Of a stretch of DNA of 10,866 bases, positions 7,245 through 10,866 are shown piece after piece. Below the pieces are notes generated by a model, which ran no database searches, was not told the origin of the DNA, and was given only the letters and a program-made list of their open reading frames with translations. A program made the translations under genes and the position numbers. Numbering within the stretch: position 1 is the first letter of the stretch; each line of letters starts with the position of its first letter. The DNA comes from an uncultured Rhizobiaceae group bacterium (GTDB taxonomy: Bacteria > Pseudomonadota > Alphaproteobacteria > Rhizobiales > Rhizobiaceae), in assembly GCA_937951455.1 (NCBI GenBank), contig CALFBU010000114.1:1-10866 (forward strand). The letters are read 5' to 3'.

Positions 7245-8219
7245 TTGTCCGATAATCGTTTTCAGCCGGTTTCAGGTTTTGATTTACCCCGTTTCGCAGG
7301 CGTGCCAACGTTCATGCGTTTGCCGTTTGTGGAAGAAGGCAGTGAACTATACCCGCTAACTGAAATTGGTTTGATTGGTATTCCTTGGGATGGTGGCACG
7401 ACTAACCGTCCAGGCGCACGGCATGGCCCAAGACAAGTGCGTGATTTATCTACCATGATACGCGCAATGCATCCTGCTACAGGTACAAAACCATTCGAAC
7501 TTTGCAACTGTGCTGACCTAGGCGATGTTTCGCCAAATCCTGCGGGGCTTGAAGATACGCTAGAACGTGTGACAACGTATTATAAGCGCATTCAGAAAGA
7601 TGGTATCATTCCGCTTTCTGTTGGGGGTGATCATTTGACCAGCCTTCCTGTACTGCGAGGTCTTTCAAATGGCCGTGCGCTATCCATGATCCACTTCGAT
7701 GCGCATACGGATTTGTTTGAAGGGTATTTTAACGGTACAATGTATACGCATGGAACGCCTTTCCGTCGTGCCATTGAAGAGGGCATTCTTGATCCGACAA
7801 AAGTTGTTCAAATTGGCATTCGTGGCACCATGTATGATGGTGAAGATATTCAATGGGGCAGGGAACGCGGCGTCACGATTATAGACATCGATGAATGCAT
7901 GAAGCGTGGGTATGAAGATGTCATGGCTCAGGCGCGTGACATTGTGGGAGACACCGAAACCTACGTGAGCTTTGATATTGATTTTATTGATCCTGCATTT
8001 GCTCCGGGAACAGGTACGCCAGAAATTGGCGGTGTCGACACATGGACAGCACAACAATATGTGCGAGGTTTGTCGGGGGTAAATATAATAGGTGCAGATA
8101 TGGTGGAAGTTTCTCCACCATTTGATGCCTCTGGTAATACAGCTTGGGTTGGCGCTTCGATACTTTTTGAGCTACTGTGTAACCTTGCTGAATCACATGC
8201 TCGAAGAAAAGAAGCATAA
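7245..8219 (+). CDS. Agmatinase/guanidinoalkanoate-type ureohydrolase; possible taurocyamine amidinohydrolase
   Basis: A 324-residue arginase/agmatinase-superfamily enzyme, which hydrolyses a guanidino compound to an amine plus urea with a dinuclear Mn site. All six metal ligands are present: His130 in GGDH, Asp152, His154 and Asp156 in DAHTD, and Asp244 and Asp246 in SFDIDFIDP, followed by PGTGTPEIGG and the Glu288 of VEVSPPFD. The N-terminal FAGVPTFMRLP, TNRPGARHGPR and YTHGTPFRRA segments resemble the guanidinobutyrase/guanidinopropionase side of the family more than arginase. It is the first gene of the operon with tauABC, 80 bases upstream of tauA, and lies under a repeat pair shared with xsc. 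From this context I infer that the natural substrate may be guanidinoethanesulfonate (taurocyamine), giving taurine and urea. Agmatine, guanidinobutyrate, guanidinopropionate, guanidinoacetate or guanidine remain possible. The start is TTG with a perfect Shine-Dalgarno; an ATG at 7218 would add 9 residues. Confidence 0.9.
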   Translation: MSDNRFQPVSGFDLPRFAGVPTFMRLPFVEEGSELYPLTEIGLIGIPWDGGTTNRPGARHGPRQVRDLSTMIRAMHPATGTKPFELCNCADLGDVSPNPAGLEDTLERVTTYYKRIQKDGIIPLSVGGDHLTSLPVLRGLSNGRALSMIHFDAHTDLFEGYFNGTMYTHGTPFRRAIEEGILDPTKVVQIGIRGTMYDGEDIQWGRERGVTIIDIDECMKRGYEDVMAQARDIVGDTETYVSFDIDFIDPAFAPGTGTPEIGGVDTWTAQQYVRGLSGVNIIGADMVEVSPPFDASGNTAWVGASILFELLCNLAESHARRKEA

Positions 8220-8299
8220 GGCATAAAGTTTGTGAGAGAGGTAGGGCAGCGTAGCCACTCTTGCTTTTAAATTTCCGCTGTAAACTTAGGGAGAGAATA

Positions 8300-9301
8300 A
8301 TGAAAACTCTAAAAACAATGGTAGCAGCACTTGCAGCATCTTCAGCGATGTTTGTAGCAACTGCTCCTGCTAATGCACTAGACGAACTAACTGTTGCTTA
8401 CTTCCTGGAATGGCCAACACCAAACCAGTTCGCTCAAGCTAACAAAATCTACGAAGAAGAGCTTGGCGTAAAAGTAAACTGGGTATCTTTCGATGCTGGT
8501 ACTGCAATGTCAGCTGCTATGGCTTCTGGCGATGTGCACATCTCGTTTTCACAAGGTGTAACACCATTCTTGGTTGCAACTGCTGCTGGTCAAGACCTTC
8601 AGGTTGTTGATATTGCGGTTTCTTACTCAGACAACGACAACTGTGTTGTACGTTCTGAGCTTGAAATCACAAAAGACAATGTTGCTGATCTTAAGGGCAA
8701 GAAAGTTGCTGTGCCGCTCGGTACTGCTGCTCACTCCGGTTTCCTAGCTCAAATGAAGCATTTCGGCATTGCTGAATCTGATTTGACAATCGTTGATATG
8801 GCGCCATCTGACTCAGCTGCTGCATTCTCACAGCCAAACACAGACCTTGCAATGGCTTGTGGTTGGGGTGGTTCGCTTCGCACTATGAAAGAGCACGGCA
8901 ACCCAATCATTTCTGGTGCTGAAAAAGAAGCTGTTGTTGGTAAAGTGTACGATGTAACATCTATCCCAACATCATTTGGTGAAGAGAACCCAGAGCTTCT
9001 AGCAAAGTTCCTTAAAGTGACTGCTGACATGAATGCAGAATATGCAAAAGACAGCGCTCCAATGATGGAATCAATTGCTAAGGCTGCTGGCATGGACGAT
9101 GCTGGTACTAAAGCTGTTATCGGAACTTTCGTATTCCCAACAGTTGAAGAGCAGCTTTCTGATGCATGGATGGGTGGTTTTGTTGCCAAGAACCTGGCTG
9201 AAAGTGCAAAGTCACTTGAAGAAAGCGGCAAAATCAAAGCGCTTGGCGACTATAGCGCACTTGTTAATGCAAGCTACCTTGAAGCAGCTTCAAAAATGTA
9301 A
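8300..9301 (+). CDS. tauA: Taurine ABC transporter, periplasmic substrate-binding protein
   Basis: A 333-residue periplasmic binding protein of the SsuA/TauA (NMT1/THI5-like) type. It has a classical signal peptide (Lys2 and Lys5, hydrophobic 7–22, cleavage after the ANA at 24–26) and no lipobox Cys, so it should be free in the periplasm. The mature start LTVAYFLEWPTPNQFA, then VKVNWVSFDAGTAMSAAMASGDVHIS and GKKVAVPLGTAAHSGF, match the alphaproteobacterial TauA group. It would deliver taurine, or a related aminoethanesulfonate, to TauBC. An AGGGAGAG Shine-Dalgarno lies just before the ATG; the frame is open 13 codons further upstream but without a ribosome-binding site. The codons are strongly biased to GCT, GGT, GTT and CTT, as in xsc, fitting the high level needed for a binding protein. 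A hairpin after the gene may set its excess over tauB and tauC. Confidence 0.93.
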   Translation: MKTLKTMVAALAASSAMFVATAPANALDELTVAYFLEWPTPNQFAQANKIYEEELGVKVNWVSFDAGTAMSAAMASGDVHISFSQGVTPFLVATAAGQDLQVVDIAVSYSDNDNCVVRSELEITKDNVADLKGKKVAVPLGTAAHSGFLAQMKHFGIAESDLTIVDMAPSDSAAAFSQPNTDLAMACGWGGSLRTMKEHGNPIISGAEKEAVVGKVYDVTSIPTSFGEENPELLAKFLKVTADMNAEYAKDSAPMMESIAKAAGMDDAGTKAVIGTFVFPTVEEQLSDAWMGGFVAKNLAESAKSLEESGKIKALGDYSALVNASYLEAASKM

Positions 9302-9317
9302 TTCGATTTGAATTGCC

Positions 9318-9349
9318 TGCAGTCCCATTAATTTGGGGCTGCATTTTAA
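9318..9349 (+). terminator. Hairpin between tauA and tauB, likely attenuator or mRNA-end stabiliser
   Basis: TGCAGTCCC (9318–9326) and GGGGCTGCA (9335–9343) pair over 9 bp with one G·T, around an 8-base A/T loop, and are followed by a short TTTT. It is placed where binding-protein genes often carry a partial terminator that raises the binding protein over the ATPase and permease. Confidence 0.6.
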
Positions 9350-9376
9350 AGATAAAAATAATCACTCAAAGTGGGA

Positions 9377-9381
9377 AGAGG
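9377..9381 (+). promoter_or_regulatory. Ribosome-binding site that decides the tauB start
   Basis: AGAGG sits 5 bases upstream of the ATG at 9387. An in-frame ATG at 9333 lies in the loop of the preceding hairpin and would add 18 residues not expected for the family, so it is rejected. Confidence 0.7.
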
Positions 9382-9386
9382 TAGGC

Positions 9387-10190
9387 ATGAGCGGACTCAT
9401 TATCGACGATGTTTCTATGACCTTTGAATTGCCGGATGGTGGCAAAGTCGAAGCACTAAAGAACATCAATTTGAATATCAAAGAAGGTGAGTTGCTGTCA
9501 GTCTTGGGGCCTTCAGGTTGCGGAAAAACAACACTTCTAAATATCTGCGCCGGATTCCTTGCTCAAAGTGATGGGAAACTTTCCCTAAATGGTGATTTGG
9601 TTACTGGTCCAAGCCCAAAACGTGGCATGGTCTTTCAAAAAGGTGCTCTTTTCGAGTGGATGTCTGTGCGTAAAAACGTATCTTTTGGCCCCGAACTTAA
9701 AGGGATGCCAAAGGCAGAGATGGACGAAATCGTAGACCATCTGCTTGACGTTGTCGGTCTTCAGGATTTCAAAGAAAAGGCCATCTATGAACTTTCCGGC
9801 GGTATGCAGCAACGTGTGGCCCTTGCCCGTTGTTTGGCAAATGAGCCTGATGTTATCTTGATGGATGAGCCGCTGGGTGCGCTTGACGCGTTGACGCGTG
9901 AAAAAATGCAGGGTCTTGTGCTTAAGCTGTGGAAAGAGACTGGTAAAACAATCATCTTGATTACGCACTCGGTTGAAGAAGCACTGCTACTTGGAGAGCG
10001 CCTAATTGTTATGGCACCGCGCCCTGGACGCATTCACAAAGAATATAATCTTCCTTTTGCTGAGATGGGCGTTGGCGCTGATCTTCGTGAAGTAAAGAAA
10101 CACAAAAAATTCGGCACAACCCGCGATGAAATTCTTACCATGATTTGGGATATGGAAGAAGAAATCATGGGCAGAACCGAAAGCGCGTAG
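9387..10190 (+). CDS. tauB: Taurine ABC transporter, ATP-binding protein
   Basis: A 267-residue ABC ATPase of the nitrate/sulfonate/taurine (SsuB/TauB/NrtD) subfamily that powers import at the cytoplasmic face. Visible motifs in order: Walker A GPSGCGKTT (41–49), the Q-loop region (MVFQKGALFEW), signature LSGGMQQRVALAR (from 136), Walker B VILMDEPLGALD (Asp160, Glu161) and the switch His194 in ITHSVEEAL. The C-terminal MAPRPGRIHKEYNLPF is common in this subfamily. It is the second transport gene after tauA, with a hairpin between, and tauC follows after 10 bases, so tauB and tauC are translated from one message. The substrate assignment comes from the neighbours (tauA, xsc, tauR); the ATPase alone would not separate taurine from other sulfonates. 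Confidence 0.93.
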   Translation: MSGLIIDDVSMTFELPDGGKVEALKNINLNIKEGELLSVLGPSGCGKTTLLNICAGFLAQSDGKLSLNGDLVTGPSPKRGMVFQKGALFEWMSVRKNVSFGPELKGMPKAEMDEIVDHLLDVVGLQDFKEKAIYELSGGMQQRVALARCLANEPDVILMDEPLGALDALTREKMQGLVLKLWKETGKTIILITHSVEEALLLGERLIVMAPRPGRIHKEYNLPFAEMGVGADLREVKKHKKFGTTRDEILTMIWDMEEEIMGRTESA

Positions 10191-10200
10191 GGGAAGAGAC

Positions 10201-10866
10201 ATGTTTTTAACAAGTGAAGATTTTATTTCTGAATTTGGTTTTGCGATTACGACATCTCTATGGATGATCGTAGGCATTGCCGCAATTTTTGCCATATATC
10301 TTATATTCAGTGCAGGATTTGCTTTTCTTTACGGACTTTATGCTAAGGGCAAGCAAGCCAAGGGCTTTGGGTCTCTAAAAACAGTTACCTTTGGTGATGA
10401 AAGTGCTGTGGTTGCCAACCGTGTCGCTTCTGTTCTAGGGGTTTTAACGTTGTTTTTCTTGTGGGGACTGGCAACGGAATCCAAGTTGCTACCCTTCAGC
10501 TTGCCCGGTCCATTCAACGGCACCTCTCAGTTTGAATATACAGCCAAAAATGCAGCTGGAGAAACTGATAAGGCTACCGTTACTTTTCGCGTATCAAAGC
10601 AGGGTGAAGAAGTTGAAAAACTTGAGGCACCTGCATCGTCAGAAGGTTTTGCCAAAGATGACGTCGCCATGTTGTTAGAGCGCCGTTCTAAAATTTTGAG
10701 ACCGCAAAACAACGATGAGGGTGGCAAGGATGACGGTTATACCATAACCGAGATTAATGGTCAGCCCATCAAAGCAGATGATGTTGTAACGGTCGATGGC
10801 GCTGATGTGCTGTTCACCAAACGCGGCAGTTTCTCCATTCGTCCTGCTGAAGGCATGACCATGGAA
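10201..10866 (+). CDS. tauC: Probable taurine ABC transporter permease TauC, N-terminal part with unusual extension
   Basis: An open frame of 222 codons with no stop runs off the right edge. It begins with ATG after a GGGGAAGAG ribosome-binding site, 10 bases past tauB. I call it tauC from this position. What is visible is not the usual start of a 6-helix permease of about 275 residues: a long hydrophobic segment (about 20–47), a second one (about 75–92), and then from about residue 95 onward a hydrophilic region with no membrane segment. Inside it, residues 103–131 (GPFNGTSQFEYTAKN, then GETDKATVTFRV) look like an Ig/cadherin-like beta strand pair. Residues 180–222 look like a second small beta-rich piece. 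The permease (BPD) domain would have to lie beyond the window. This may be the extended TauC type of Alphaproteobacteria, or a separate membrane protein inserted before tauC. Confidence 0.65.
   Translation, partial: MFLTSEDFISEFGFAITTSLWMIVGIAAIFAIYLIFSAGFAFLYGLYAKGKQAKGFGSLKTVTFGDESAVVANRVASVLGVLTLFFLWGLATESKLLPFSLPGPFNGTSQFEYTAKNAAGETDKATVTFRVSKQGEEVEKLEAPASSEGFAKDDVAMLLERRSKILRPQNNDEGGKDDGYTITEINGQPIKADDVVTVDGADVLFTKRGSFSIRPAEGMTME

Noticed and set aside
7245..8219. Ureohydrolase as a plain agmatinase of polyamine synthesis
   Set aside because: Not excluded biochemically, but no arginine decarboxylase or polyamine gene is present, and the gene shares operon and operator features with taurine genes.
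8247..8280. CAGCG/CGCTG inverted repeat between the ureohydrolase and tauA
   Set aside because: Only 5 bp of stem around a 24-base loop and no T tail; too weak to call a terminator or riboswitch.
8749..9237. A 162-codon open frame antisense to tauA
   Set aside because: It lies wholly within tauA, which has clear family motifs and a signal peptide; the antisense frame follows from the biased codon use.

Overview
The window looks like a chromosomal segment of an alphaproteobacterium, probably marine. It has moderate GC and the xsc–pta plus MocR-type TauR arrangement typical of taurine-dissimilating Alphaproteobacteria. The Tgt tail and the DUF4864-like secreted protein also fit that group. I cannot place it to genus. 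I see no tRNA, rRNA, IS element, CRISPR or prophage signal, and no gene-free stretch longer than 300 bases.

Left part (1–2679): the 3' end of tgt (queuosine tRNA modification) faces a small secreted DUF4864-like protein, followed by an APH-fold phosphotransferase of the ACAD10/11 type. A TVP38/TMEM64 (VTT) membrane protein diverges from the phosphotransferase. These appear to be ordinary housekeeping or uncharacterised genes with no visible link to sulfonates.

Middle and right part (2683–10866): a taurine (2-aminoethanesulfonate) locus. On the minus strand are tauR (MocR regulator), xsc (sulfoacetaldehyde acetyltransferase) and pta (phosphate acetyltransferase). Diverging from tauR on the plus strand are an agmatinase/arginase-family ureohydrolase, then tauA, tauB and the start of tauC (ABC importer). 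TauABC would import the sulfonate. An enzyme outside this window (Tpa or TauXY) would convert taurine to sulfoacetaldehyde. Xsc would then release sulfite and acetyl phosphate, and Pta would make acetyl-CoA.

Two things stand out. First, the leading gene of the importer operon is a ureohydrolase with a complete dinuclear metal site. It suggests that a guanidino-sulfonate such as taurocyamine (guanidinoethanesulfonate) is imported and split to taurine plus urea, feeding the Xsc route. Second, the promoters of xsc and of the ureohydrolase–tauABC operon carry the same architecture: two 10-bp direct repeats (YTGGNNCYAN) whose starts lie exactly 22 bp apart. This links the ureohydrolase to the taurine regulon through a shared putative TauR operator. 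The TauC start also carries an unusual long N-terminal region with an Ig/cadherin-like segment before any permease domain.
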